Source of the DNA: Lophius americanus
Taxonomy: Eukaryota; Chordata; Actinopteri; Lophiiformes; Lophiidae
Direction: 5' to 3'
DNA: 64,000 nucleotides
Assembly (NCBI GenBank): GCA_037951165.1
Contig: JBBDHG010000051.1
Location: 840,001 to 904,000 of the forward strand
The notes beneath the pieces were generated by a model. That model searched no databases, was not told the DNA's origin, and saw only the letters and a list, made by a program, of their open reading frames with translations. Numbering within the stretch: position 1 is the first letter of the stretch; each line of letters opens with the position of its first letter. A program made the translations under genes and the position numbers. This document shows positions 47,100 to 59,588 of this stretch, one piece after another.

Positions 47100-47490
47100 T
47101 TGAACTCTTCTGTTTTTTTGTTGAATTAATCCATTTCCCAAAAAATCCTCCTCAGAAGTAAAAACTGTCCTTTAGGTTTGTTTTGTTTTAAAATGTCTTA
47201 GGTGGTTAATGTCGTGATGGAGGAGAGTGATGTGTGTCATGGGTTTCCAGTAGATGGAGATATGGATACTCCCGACTTCATGCTTGGGGATGGTTAAGTT
47301 TAGAAAGTGGAAGGTGTAGTCACTACACCCCCCACTTTCCCTTTAGATTTTTCTATCCCTGTGGAATTTACACTGTAGCAGTTAGATTCCATGGTAAATT
47401 TAAGGAAGTAGCTGCTGGAATTTAAATATGTCTGAAACATATCTAGTTCTTTTGTCGTTCTCCTCCGAAACAAAAGAATACTATCCAAGT
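47100..47490 (-). pseudogene. Penelope-like reverse transcriptase fragment, short form (representative)
   Basis: Units at about 47100-47490, 48680-49065, 50320-50660, 57430-57800, 59040-59420 and 60650-61006 keep only the 3' part of the RT fragment (RRRTTKELDMFQTYLNSSSY onward). The upstream 280 bp, including the HLDD motif, are missing, with a junction near CAAAAGAATACTATCCAAG in most of them. Confidence 0.65.
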
Positions 47491-47527
47491 TTATATTATT
47501 TCAACTGTTTTTTTTAACATGTTCGGG

Positions 47528-47643
47528 AAGCCCCGCTTGCGCAGGGCATCAAAAAATTGGGTAAAACTCTTGTTGTTCCACTCCACGGAAATCTTTAGTA
47601 AAAGGCGAAAGATTTATACGATCTGAAATGAAACAAGAGTGAT
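47528..47643 (-). ncRNA. RNU5: U5 snRNA, copy 2
   Basis: Same RNA sequence as copy 1. PSE-like block at 47687-47705 and ZNF143-type site at 47840-47855. The flank just before the gene is of the CTGCCGGAGAAG type. Confidence 0.97.
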
Positions 47644-49102
47644 CTGCCGGAGAAGAGACTGAGAGCCCGACCTATTGCGAGCAATACAACTTGAATTGAT
47701 GGTTGTTTTATATTTATTGCACTCGTATCACATCCAAAGTACACACAATTCACTGATAAAGAAACGTACAATAGTTGTGCTGTTCTGTAAAATAAGCCCA
47801 TTCGCGTATATAGCATTAATTTGTTAGCCATGCTATATCGCGTTGCATTCTGGGATTACGTCATTGCATGCGGGTTTCGGAATTAAATTCTAAAATTCTC
47901 AGTTAAGTTCATGAAGTTGGGATCAAACATTCTCCCCCCCTTCCCAAAAAAAAATCCAAAACACGAATCTACCCATCAACGATGCTATTTTAAGGCGGTA
48001 AGGGTGAAAATCTTCAAATAAATGATGATACAGTGTTTCGAAAAGACACGCCCCCTATCTGAATCTCACTGTAGAAGTCAAAAGAATCACACAGTTCAAC
48101 TGCAGAGAAACGTACATTACTTGATCTTTTTTGTAAAATAAGTCCCTGTTCATATATCTCTTTAATTTATTAGCCGTGCCAAGACGCGAAATTTCTTCTG
48201 ATGTTTCATCATTGCATACGGTTTTTGGATATTAAATCTTGAAAGTCTTAGTTAATTTAGTGAAATTGAAATCAAACATTCACCCTCAAAATATAAAACA
48301 TACGAATAGAGCCAGAAAATATGCCATTTTAAACAGGTTTAAATAAATAAATAAAAATTGAAATAAATTTAAGATACAAAAAAGTTGAAAACAATTGTAA
48401 AAAACAAAACAACCAACAACCCTTGCAAAAAGATTCATTTCAAAAACTTGAATGATTAAATTCTTTATTTCAACATTCATTTCCCTTCTGAAGCCTTCTT
48501 CTGAGGAGTAGGAGAATATTAGAGGAGGATATTATTTGAGATCCAGCAATTCATATAAGGTGCTTTACATTGGGCTCATAATGTCATTCAAGGACAAGAT
48601 GACGAAAGTGTAAGTATAATAGGTTGAAGTAATAGATAAACATGGAGTGCTAGTTTCTTACACTGATTCTAGATTTGAACTCTTCTGTTTTTTTGTTGAA
48701 TTAATCCATTTCCCAAAAAATCCTCCCCAGAAGTAAAAACTGTCCTTTGGGTTTGTTTTGTTATAAAATGTCTTAGGTGGTTAATGTCGTGATGGAGGAG
48801 AGTGATGTGTGTCATGGGTTTCCAGTAGATGGAGATATGGATACTCCCGACTTCATGCTTGCGGATGGTTAAGTTTAGAAAGTGGAAGGTGTAGTCACTA
48901 CACCCCCCACTTTCCCTTTAGATTTTTCTATCCCTGTGGAATTTACACTGTAGCAGTTAGATTCCATGGTAAATTTAAGGAAGTAGCTGCTGGAATTTAA
49001 ATATGTCTGAAACATATCTAGTTCTTTTGTCGTTCTCCTCCGAAACAAAAGAATACTATCCAAGTTTATATTATTTCAACTGTTTTTTTTAACATGTTCG
49101 GG

Positions 49103-49218
49103 AAGCCCCGCTTGCGCAGGGCATCAAAAAATTGGGTAAAACTCTTGTTGTTCCACTCCACGGAAATCTTTAGTAAAAGGCGAAAGATTTATACGATCTG
49201 AAATGAAACAAGAGTGAT
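49103..49218 (-). ncRNA. RNU5: U5 snRNA, copy 3
   Basis: RNA identical to copy 1. PSE-like block 49262-49280 and ZNF143-type site 49415-49430. The flank reads CTGCCGGAATACAGACCGAG, different from its neighbours. Confidence 0.97.
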
Positions 49219-50702
49219 CTGCCGGAATACAGACCGAGAGCCCGACCTATTGCGAGCAATACAACTTGAATTGATGGTTGTTTTACATTTATTGCACTCG
49301 TATCACATCCAAAGTACACACAATTCACTGATAAAGAAACGTACAATAGTTGTGCTCGTCTGTAAAATAAGCCCATTCGCGTATATAGCATTGATTTGTT
49401 AGCCATGCTATATCGCGTTGCATTCTGGGATTACGTCATTGCATGCGGGTTTTGGAATTAAATTCTAAAATTCTCAGTTAAGTTCATGAAGTTGGGATCA
49501 AACATTCTCCCCCCCCAAAAAAAATCCAAAACACGAATCTACCCATCAACGGCGCTATTTTAAGGTGGTTAAGGGCGAAAATCTTCAAATAAATGATGAT
49601 ACAGTGTTTCGAAAAGACACGCCCCCTATCTGAATCTCACTGTAGAAGTCAAAAGAATCACACAGTTCAACTGCAGAGAAACGTACATTACTTGATCTTT
49701 TTTGTAAAATAAGTCCCTGTTCCTATATCTCTTTAATTTATTAGCCGTGCCAAGACGCGAAATGTCTTCTGATGTTTCATCATTGCATACGGTTTTTGGA
49801 TATTAAATCTTGAAAGTCTTAGTTAATTTAGTGAAATTGAAATCAAACATTCACCCCCAACAAATAAAAAATACGAATATAGCGAGAAAATATGCTATTT
49901 TAAACTGGTTTCAATAAATAAATAAAAATTGAAATAAATTTAAGATACAAAAAAGTTGAAAACAATTGTAAAAAACAAAACAACCAACAACCCTTGCAAA
50001 AAGATTCATTTCAAAAACGTGAATGATTAAGTTCTTTATTTCAACATTCATTTCCCTTCTGAAGCCTTCTTCTGAGGAGTAGGAGAATATTAGAGGAGGA
50101 TATTATTTGAGATCCAGCAATTCATATAAGGTGCTTTACATTGGGCTCATAATGTCATGCAACGACAAAATGACGAAAGTGTAAGTATAATAGGTTGAAG
50201 TAATAGATAAACATGGAGTGCTAGTTTCTTACACTGATTCTAGATTTGAACTCTTCTATTTTTTTGTTGAATTAAGTGTTTTGTATAGTGTTTTGTTGAA
50301 TTAATCCATTTCCCAAAAAATCCTCCCCAGAAGTAAAAACTGTCCTTTGGGTTTGTTTTGTTATAAAATGTCTTAGGTGGTTAATGTCGTAATGGAGGAG
50401 AGTGTTGTGTGTCATGGGTTTCCAGTAGATGGAGATATGGATACTCCCGACTTCATGCTTGCGGATGGTTATGTTTAGAAAGTGGAAGGTGTAGTCACTA
50501 CACCCTCCACTTTCCCTTGAGATCTTTATATCCCTGTGGAATTTACACTGTAGCAGTTAGATTCCATGGTAAATTTAAGGAAGTAGCTGCTGGAATTTAA
50601 ATATGTCTGAAACATATCTAGTTCTTTTGTCGTTCTCCTCCGAAACAAAAGAATACTATCCAAGTTTATATTATTTCAACTGTTTTTTTTAACATGTTCG
50701 GG

Positions 50703-50818
50703 AAGCCCCGCTTGCGCAGGGCATCAAAAAATTGGGTAAAACTCTTGTTGTTCCACTCCACGGAAATCTTTAGTAAAAGGCGAAAGATTTATACGATCTG
50801 AAATGAAACAAGAGTGAT
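50703..50818 (-). ncRNA. RNU5: U5 snRNA, copy 4
   Basis: RNA identical to copy 1. PSE-like block 50862-50880 (minus strand CAACCATCAATTCAAGTTG) and ZNF143-type site 51015-51030 with an adjoining ATGCAATGACGTAA at 51044-51031. A 3' box candidate GTTAAAAAAAACAG is at 50693-50680, 10-23 nt past the RNA. Confidence 0.97.
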
Positions 50819-51046
50819 CTGCCGGAGAAGAGACTGAGAGCCCGACCTATTGCGAGCAATACAACTTGAATTGATGGTTGTTTTATATTTATTGTACTCG
50901 TATCACATCCAAAGTACACACAATTCACTGATAAAGAAACGTACAATATTTGTGCTGTTCTGTAAAATAAGCCCATTCGCGTATATAGCATTAATTTGTT
51001 AGCCATGCTATATCGCGTTGCATTCTGGGATTACGTCATTGCATGC
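50819..51046 (-). promoter_or_regulatory. U5 promoter, representative (copy 4): PSE and distal element
   Basis: PSE-like block at -44 to -62 with the core ACCATCAATTCAAGT, resembling the vertebrate form ACCGTGACTTGAAAG. Distal element at about -197 to -228 combines a ZNF143/STAF site (minus strand TCCCAGAATGCAACGC) with ATGCAATGACGT, which resembles an octamer fused to a CRE. The same arrangement precedes the other copies. Confidence 0.8.
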
Positions 51047-51199
51047 GGGTTTCGGAATTAAATTCTAAAATTCTCAGTTAAGTTCATGAAGTTGGGATCA
51101 AACATCCACCCCCCCAAAAAAAAATCCAAAACACGAATCTACCCATCAACGATGCTATTTTAAGCTGGTAAGGGCGAAAATCTTCAAATAAATGATGAT

Positions 51200-51455
51200 A
51201 CAGTGTTTCGAAAAGACACGCCCACTATCTGAATCTCACTGTAGAAGTCAAAAGAATCACACAGTTCAACTGCAGAGAAACGTACATTACTTGATCTTTT
51301 TTTGTAAAATAAGTCCCTGTTCCTATATCTCTTTAATTTATTAGCCGTGCCAAGACGCGAAATGTCTTCTGATGTTTCATCATTGCATACGGTTTTTGGA
51401 TATTAAATCTTGAAAGTCTTAGTTAATTTAGTGAAATTGAAATCAAACATTCACC
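51200..51455 (-). promoter_or_regulatory. Decayed second copy of the U5 promoter region (representative)
   Basis: About 340 bp upstream of the working distal element, the unit repeats the same order of words in a diverged form: GAAACGTACATTACTTGATC, GTAAAATAAGTCCC, TTTATTAGCCGTGC, then CGAAATGTCTTCTGATGTTT where the ZNF143 site should be, and CATTGCATACGG. The ZNF143 core is lost and no U5 precedes it. Confidence 0.65.
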
Positions 51456-51864
51456 CCCAACAAATAAAAAATACCAATATAGCCAGAAAATATGCCATTT
51501 TAAACTGGTTTAAATAAAAAAATAAAAATTGAAATAAATTTAAGATATAAAAAAGTTGAAAACAATTGTAAAAAACAAAACAACCAACAACCTGTGCAAA
51601 AAGATTCATTTCAATAACTGGAATGATTAAGTTCTTTATTTCAACATTCATTTCCCTTCTGAAGCCTTCTTCTGAGGAGTAGGAGAATATTAGAGGAGGA
51701 TATTATTTGAGATCCAGCAATTCATATAAGGTGCTTTACATTGGGCTCATAATGTCATGCAACGACAAGATGACGAAAGTGTAAGTATAATAGGTTGAAG
51801 TAATAGATAAACATGGAGTGCTAGTTTCTTACACTGATTCTAGATTTGAACTCTTCTGTTTTTT

Positions 51865-52435
51865 TGTTGAATTAATCCATTTCCCAAAAAATCCTCCTCA
51901 GAAGTAAAAACTGTCCTTTGGGTTTGTTTTGTTTTAAAATGTCTTAGGTGGTTAATGTCGTGATGGAGGAGAGTGATGTGTGTCATGGGTTTCCAGTAGA
52001 TGGAGATATGGATACTCCCGACTTCATGCTTGCGGATGGTTAAGTTTAGAAAGTGGAAGGTGTAGTCACTACACCCTCCACCTTCCCTTGAGATCTTTAT
52101 ATCCCTGTGGAATTTACACTGTAGCAGTTAGATTCCATGGTAAATTTAAGGAAGTAGCTGCTGGAATTTAAATATGTCTGAAACATATCTAGTTCTTTTG
52201 TCGTTCTCCTCCGAAACAAAAAGATATCATCCAAGTGTCTTTTCCACAATTTGATCTTTGGACTAAATGGATTGGCATTAGAGTCGTAGATCCCTTGTTC
52301 CTCCCAATTTGTCACCACTAAAGACGCACAAACTGGTGTGGTTGTCGTACCCAGAACTATTCCCCCTTTTTTTTTACAACACTTTCTATTGAGGGTTTGA
52401 AAGTGCTCCTTCTTTCTGTCATTACGACGTATCAT
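51865..52435 (-). pseudogene. Penelope-like reverse transcriptase fragment, long form (between U5 copies 4 and 5)
   Basis: The minus strand encodes NPFSPKIKLWKRHLDDIFLF and TTKELDMFQTYLNSSSYFLK, matching the catalytic region of Penelope-like RTs, in which W-x-RYIDD-(I/V)-F is usual. Upstream lies a VLGTTTTPVCASL block in place of the GTxMxPxYA motif. After a stop it continues in other frames to YWKPMTHITLLHH, like the YRKPT segment. Frameshifted and dead; it lies about 120 bp 3' of U5 and on the same strand. Confidence 0.7.
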
Positions 52436-52557
52436 TTCTTCTTCTTCTTATATGGTCTAAACAAACCTCGACGTGACAATGTTATATGTGTGGGTAATAA
52501 ATACACATCAATTACCAAGTTTGTGTGATTTCACATTTTTTTTTTAACATGTTCAGG

Positions 52558-52673
52558 AAGCCCCGCTTGCGCAGGGCATCAAAAAATTGGGTAAAACTCT
52601 TGTTGTTCCACTCCACGGAAATCTTTAGTAAAAGGCGAAAGATTTATACGATCTGAAATGAAACAAGAGTGAT
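52558..52673 (-). ncRNA. RNU5: U5 snRNA, copy 5
   Basis: RNA identical to copy 1. PSE-like block 52717-52735; ZNF143-type site 52870-52885. The flank CTACCGAAACAG is shared with copies 1, 8 and 9. Confidence 0.97.
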
Positions 52674-53714
52674 CTACCGAAACAGAGACTGAGAGCCCGA
52701 CCTATTGCGAGCAATACAACTTGAATTGATGGTTGTTTTATATTTATTGCACTCGTATCACATCCAAAGTACACACAATTCACTGATAAAGAAACGTACA
52801 ATAGTTGTGCTGTTCTGTAAAATAAGCCCATTCGCGTATATAGCATTAATTTGTTAGCCATGCTATATCGCGTTGCATTCTGGGATTACGTCATTGCATG
52901 CGGGTTTCGGAATTAAATTCTAAAATTCTCAGTTAAGTTCATGAAGTTGGGATCAAACATTCTCCCCCCCCAAAAAAAAATCCAAAACACGAATCTACCC
53001 ATCAACGGCGCTATTTTAAGGCGGTAAGGGTGAAAATCTTCAAATAAATTATGATACAGTGTTTCGAAAAGACACGCCCACTATCTGAATCTCACTGTAG
53101 AAGTCAAAAGAATCACACAGTTCAACTGCAGAGAAACGTACATTACTTGATCTTTTTTGTAAAATAAGTCCCTGTTCCTATATCTCTTTAATTTATTAGC
53201 CGTGCCAAGACGCGAAATGTCTTCTGATGTTTCATCATTGCATACGGTTTTTGAATATTAAATGTTGAAAGTCTTAGTTAATTTAGTGAAATTGAAATCA
53301 AACATTCACCCCCAACAAATAAAAAATACGAATATAGCGAGAAAATATGCTATTTTAAACTGGTTTCAATAAATAAATAAAAATTGAAATAAATTTAAGA
53401 TACAAAAAAGTTGAAAACAATTGTAAAAAACAAAACAACCAACAACCCTTGCAAAAAGATTCATTTCAAAAACTGGAATGATTAAGTTCTTTATTTCAAC
53501 ATTCATTTCCCTTCTGAAGCCTTCTTCTGAGGAGTAGGAGAATATTAGAGGAAGATATTATTTGAGATCCAGCAATTCATATAAGGTGCTTTACATTGGG
53601 CTCATAATGTCATGCAACGACAAGATGACGAAAGTGTAAGTATAATAGGTTGAAGTAATAGATAAACATGGAGTGCTAGTTTCTTACACTGATTCTAGAT
53701 TTGAACTCTTCTGT

Positions 53715-54290
53715 TTTTTTGTTGAATTCATCCATTTCCCAAAAAATCCTCCCCAGAAGTAAAAACTGTCCTTTGGGTTTGTTTTGTTATAAAATGTCTT
53801 AGGTGGTTAATGTCGTAATGGAGGAGAGTGTTGTGTGTCATGGGTTTCCAGTAGATGGAGATATGGATACTCCCGACTTCATGCTTGCGGATGGTTATGT
53901 TTAGAAAGTGGAAGGTGTAGTCACTACACCCTCCACTTTCCCTTGAGATATTTCTATCCCTGTGGAATTTACACTGTAGCAGTTAGATTCCATGGTAAAT
54001 TTAAGGAAGTAGCTGCTGGAATTTAAATATGTCTGAAACATATCTAGTTCTTTTGTCGTTCTCCTCCGAAACAAAAAGATATCATCCAAGTGTCTTTTCC
54101 ACAATTTGATCTTTGGACTAAATGGATTGGCATTAGAGTCGTAGATCCCTTGTTCCTCCCAATTTGTCACCACTAAAGACGCACAAACTGGTGTGGTTGT
54201 CGTACCCAGAACTATTCCCCCTTTTTTTTTACAACACTTTCTATTGAGGGTTTGAAAGTGCTCCTTCTTTCTGTCATTACGACGTATCAT
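53715..54290 (-). pseudogene. Penelope-like reverse transcriptase fragment, long form (between copies 5 and 6)
   Basis: Same fragment as at 51865-52435, with a 129-residue open stretch at 54290-53901 that covers the HLDD motif. Nearly identical to the next copy at 55567-56142. Confidence 0.7.
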
Positions 54291-54409
54291 TTATTCTTCT
54301 TATGTGGTCTAAACAAACCTCGACGTGACAATGTTATATGTGTGGGTAATAAATACACATCAATTACCAAGTTTGTGTGATTTCACTTTTTTTTTTTAAC
54401 ATGTTCAGG

Positions 54410-54525
54410 AAGCCCCGCTTGCGCAGGGCATCAAAAAATTGGGTAAAACTCTTGTTGTTCCACTCCACGGAAATCTTTAGTAAAAGGCGAAAGATTTATA
54501 CGATCTGAAATGAAACAAGAGTGAT
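54410..54525 (-). ncRNA. RNU5: U5 snRNA, copy 6
   Basis: RNA identical to copy 1. PSE-like block 54569-54587; ZNF143-type site 54722-54737. Its whole 1852-bp unit is almost identical to that of copy 7. Confidence 0.97.
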
Positions 54526-55566
54526 CTGCCGGAGAAGAGACTGAGAGCCCGACCTATTGCGAGCAATACAACTTGAATTGATGGTTGTTTTATATTTATT
54601 GTACTCGTATCACATCCAAAGTACACACAATTCACTGATAAAGAAACGTACAATAGTTGTGCTGTTCTGTAAAATAAGCCCATTCGCGTATATAGCATTA
54701 ATTTGTTAGCCATGCTATATCGCGTTGCATTCTGGGATTACGTCATTGCATGCGGGTTTCGGAATTAAATTCTAAAATTCTCAGTTAAGTTCATGAAGTT
54801 GGGATCAAACATTCTCCCCCCCCAAAAAAAAATCCAAAACACGAATCTACCCATCAACGGCGCTATTTTAAGGCGGTAAGGGTGAAAATCTTCAAATAAA
54901 TTATGATACAGTGTTTCGAAAAGACACGCCCACTATCTGAATCTCACTGTAGAAGTCAAAAGAATCACACAGTTCAACTGCAGAGAAACGTACATTACTT
55001 GATCTTTTTTGTAAAATAAGTCCCTGTTCCTATATCTCTTTAATTTATTAGCCGTGCCAAGACGCGAAATGTCTTCTGATGTTTCATCATTGCATACGGT
55101 TTTTGAATATTAAATGTTGAAAGTCTTAGTTAATTTAGTGAAATTGAAATCAAACATTCACCCCCAACAAATAAAAAATACGAATATAGCGAGAAAATAT
55201 GCTATTTTAAACTGGTTTCAATAAATAAATAAAAATTGAAATAAATTTAAGATACAAAAAAGTTGAAAACAATTGTAAAAAACAAAACAACCAACAACCC
55301 TTGCAAAAAGATTCATTTCAAAAACTGGAATGATTAAGTTCTTTATTTCAACATTCATTTCCCTTCTGAAGCCTTCTTCTGAGGAGTAGGAGAATATTAG
55401 ATGAAGATATTATTTGAGATCCAGCAATTCATATAAGGTGCTTTACATTGGGCTCATAATGTCATGCAACGACAAGATGACGAAAGTGTAAGTATAATAG
55501 GTTGAAGTAATAGATAAACATGGAGTGCTAGTTTCTTACACTGATTCTAGATTTGAACTCTTCTGT

Positions 55567-56142
55567 TTTTTTGTTGAATTCATCCATTTCCCAAAAAATC
55601 CTCCCCAGAAGTAAAAACTGTCCTTTGGGTTTGTTTTGTTATAAAATGTCTTAGGTGGTTAATGTCGTAATGGAGGAGAGTGTTGTGTGTCATGGGTTTC
55701 CAGTAGATGGAGATATGGATACTCCCGACTTCATGCTTGCGGATGGTTATGTTTAGAAAGTGGAAGGTGTAGTCACTACACCCTCCACTTTCCCTTGAGA
55801 TATTTCTATCCCTGTGGAATTTACACTGTAGCAGTTAGATTCCATGGTAAATTTAAGGAAGTAGCTGCTGGAATTTAAATATGTCTGAAACATATCTAGT
55901 TCTTTTGTCGTTCTCCTCCGAAACAAAAAGATATCATCCAAGTGTCTTTTCCACAATTTGATCTTTGGACTAAATGGATTGGCATTAGAGTCGTAGATCC
56001 CTTGTTCCTCCCAATTTGTCACCACTAAAGACGCACAAACTGGTGTGGTTGTCGTACCCAGAACTATTCCCCCTTTTTTTTTACAACACTTTCTATTGAG
56101 GGTTTGAAAGTGCTCCTTCTTTCTGTCATTACGACGTATCAT
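55567..56142 (-). pseudogene. Penelope-like reverse transcriptase fragment, long form (between copies 6 and 7)
   Basis: Same as 53715-54290, including the same open stretch (56142-55753), so the two arose by recent unit duplication. Confidence 0.7.
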
Positions 56143-56261
56143 TTATTCTTCTTATGTGGTCTAAACAAACCTCGACGTGACAATGTTATATGTGTGGGTA
56201 ATAAATACACATCAATTACCAAGTTTGTGTGATTTCACTTTTTTTTTTTCACATGTTCAGG

Positions 56262-56377
56262 AAGCCCCGCTTGCGCAGGGCATCAAAAAATTGGGTAAAA
56301 CTCTTGTTGTTCCACTCCACGGAAATCTTTAGTAAAAGGCGAAAGATTTATACGATCTGAAATGAAACAAGAGTGAT
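56262..56377 (-). ncRNA. RNU5: U5 snRNA, copy 7
   Basis: RNA identical to copy 1. PSE-like block 56421-56439; ZNF143-type site 56574-56589. Confidence 0.97.
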
Positions 56378-57837
56378 CTGCCGGAGAAGAGACTGAGAGC
56401 CCGACCTATTGCGAGCAATACAACTTGAATTGATGGTTGTTTTATATTTATTGTACTCGTATCACATCCAAAGTACACACAATTCACTGATAAAGAAACG
56501 TACAATAGTTGTGCTGTTCTGTAAAATAAGCCCATTCGCGTATATAGCATTAATTTGTTAGCCATGCTATATCGCGTTGCATTCTGGGATTACGTCATTG
56601 CATGCGGGTTTCGGAATTAAATTCTAAAATTCTCAGTTAAGTTCATGAAGTTGGGATCAAACATTCTCCCCCCCCTTCCCAAAAAAAAATCCAAAACACG
56701 AATCTACCCATCAACGATGCTATTTTAAGGCGGTAAGGGTGAAAATCTTCAAATAAATGATGATACAGTGTTTCGAAAAGACACGCCCACTATCTGAATC
56801 TCACTGTAGAAGTCAAAAGAATCACACAGTTCAACTGCAGAGAAACGTACATTACTTGATCTTTTTTGTAAAATAAGTCCCTGTTCCTATATCTCTTTAA
56901 TTTATTAGCCGTGCCAAGACGCGGAATGTCTTCTGGGATTTCATCATTGCATACGGTTTTTGGATATTAAATCTTGAAAGTCTTAATTAATTTAGTGAAA
57001 TTGAAATCAAACACTCACCCCCAACAAATAAAAAATACGAATATAGCGAGAAAATATGCTATTTTAAACTGGTTTCAATAAATAAATAAAAATTGAAATA
57101 AATTTAAGATACAAAAAAGTTGAAAACAATTGTAAAAAACAAAACAACCAACAACCCTTGCAAAAAGATTCATTTCAATAACTGGAATGATTAAGTTCTT
57201 TATTTCAACATTAATTTCCCTTCTGAAGCCTTCTTCTGAGGAGTAGGAGAATATTAGAGGAAGATATTATTTGAGATCCAGCAATTCATATAAGGTGCTT
57301 TACATTGGGCTCATAATGTCATGCAACGACAAGATGACGAAAGTGTAAGTATAATAGGTTGAAGTAATAGATAAACATGGAGTGCTAGTTTCTTACACTG
57401 ATTCTAGATTTGAACTCTTCTGTTTTTTTGTTGAATTCATCCATTTCCCAAAAAATCCTCCCCAGAAGTAAAAACTGTCCTTTGGGTTTGTTTTGTTATA
57501 AAATGTCTTAGGTGGTTAATGTCGTAATGGAGGAGAGTGTTGTGTGTCATGGGTTTCCAGTAGATGGAGATATGGATACTCCCGACTTCATGCTTGCGGA
57601 TGGTTAAGTTTAGAAAGTGGAAGGTGTAGTCACTACACCCCCCACTTTCCCTTTAGATTTTTCTATCCCTGTGGAATTTACACTGTAGCAGTTAGATTCC
57701 ATGGTAAATTTAAGGAAGTAGCTGCTGGAATTTAAATATGTCTGAAACATATCTAGTTCTTTTGTCGTTCTCCTCCGAAACAAAAGAATACTATCCAAGT
57801 TTATATTATTTCAACTGTTTTTTTTAACATGTTCGGG

Positions 57838-57953
57838 AAGCCCCGCTTGCGCAGGGCATCAAAAAATTGGGTAAAACTCTTGTTGTTCCACTCCACGGAA
57901 ATCTTTAGTAAAAGGCGAAAGATTTATACGATCTGAAATGAAACAAGAGTGAT
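57838..57953 (-). ncRNA. RNU5: U5 snRNA, copy 8
   Basis: RNA identical to copy 1. PSE-like block 57997-58015; ZNF143-type site 58150-58165. Shares with copy 9 a C-to-G change in the flank (CGTATTGCG). Confidence 0.97.
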
Positions 57954-59472
57954 CTACCGAAACAGAGACTGAGAGCCCGACGTATTGCGAGCAATACAAC
58001 TTGAGTTGATGGTTGTTTTATATTTATTGTACTCGTATCACATCCAAAGTACACACAATTCACTGATAAAGAAACGTACAATAGTTGTGCTCGTCTGTAA
58101 AATAAGCCCATTCGCGTATATAGCATTGATTTGTTAGCCATGCTATATCGCGTTGCATTCTGGGATTACGTCATTGCATGCGGGTTTTGGAATTAAATTC
58201 TAAAATTCTCAGTTAAGTTCATGAAGTTGGGATCAAACATTCTCCCCCCCCAAAAAAATCCAAAACACGAATCTACCCATCAACGGCGCTATTTTAAGGT
58301 GGTAAGGGCGAAAATCTTCAAATAAATGATGATACAGTGTTTCGAAAAGACACGCCCCCTATCTGAATCTCACTGTAGAAGTCAAAAGAATCACACAGTT
58401 CAACTGCAGAGAAACGTACATTACTTGATCTTTTTTGTAAAATAAGTCCCTGTTCCTATATCTCTTTAATTTATTAGCCGTGCCAAGACGCCAAATGTCT
58501 TCTGGGATTTCATCATTGCATACGGTTTTTGGATATTAAATCTTGAAAGTCTTAATTAATTTAGTGAAATTGAAATCAAACACTCACCCCCAACAAATAA
58601 AAAATACAAATATAGCGAGAAAATATGCTATTTTAAACTGGTTTCAATAAATAAATAAAAATTGAAATAAATTTAAGATACAAAAAAGTTGAAAACAATT
58701 GTAAAAAACAAAACAACCAACAACCCTTGCAAAAAGATTCATTTCAAAAACTTGAATGATTAAGTTCTTTATTTCAACATTCATTTCCCTTCTGAAGCCT
58801 TCTTCTGAGGAGTAGGAGAATATTAGAGGAGGATATTATTTGAGATCCAGCAATTCATATAAGGTGCTTTACATTGGGCTCATAATGTCATGCAACGACA
58901 AAATGACGAAAGTGTAAGTATAATAGGTTGAAGTAATAGATAAACATGGAGTGCTAGTTTCTTACACTGATTCTAGATTTGAACTCTTCTATTTTTTTGT
59001 TGAATTAAGTGTTTTGTACAGTGTTTTGTTGAATTAATCCATTTCCCAAAAAATCCTCCCCAGAAGTAAAAACTGTCCTTTGGGTTTGTTTTGTTATAAA
59101 ATGTCTTAGGTGGTTAATGTCGTGATGGAGGAGAGTGATGTGTGTCATGGGTTTCCAGTAGATGGAGATATGGATACTCCCGACTTCATGCTTGGGGATG
59201 GTTAAGTTTAGAAAGTGGAAGGTGTAGTCACTACACCCTCCACTTTGTCACAGTGTAGTGTAGTCACTACACCCTCCACCTTCCCTTTAGATATTTCTAT
59301 CCCTGTGGAATTTACACTGTAGCAGTTAGATTCCTTAGTAAATTTAAGGAAGTAGCTGCTGGAATTTAAATATGTCTGAAACATATCTAGTTCTTTTGTC
59401 GTTCTCCTCCGAAACAAAAAAAATACTATCCAAGTTTATATTATTTCAACTGTTTTTTTTCACATGTTCAGG

Positions 59473-59588
59473 AAGCCCCGCTTACGCAGGGCATCAAAAA
59501 ATTGGGTAAAACTCTTGTTGTTCCACTCCACGGAAATCTTTAGTAAAAGGCGAAAGATTTATACGATCTGAAATGAAACAAGAGTGAT
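59473..59588 (-). ncRNA. RNU5: U5 snRNA, copy 9 (GUAA tetraloop variant)
   Basis: Differs from the others by one base: the 3' hairpin loop is GUAA instead of GCAA, still a GNRA loop. PSE-like block 59632-59650; ZNF143-type site 59785-59800. Confidence 0.96.

Noticed and set aside
47234..47300. A second snRNA (U1, U2, U4 or U6) inside the array unit
   Set aside because: I looked for the conserved words of these RNAs on both strands of the unit and found none.
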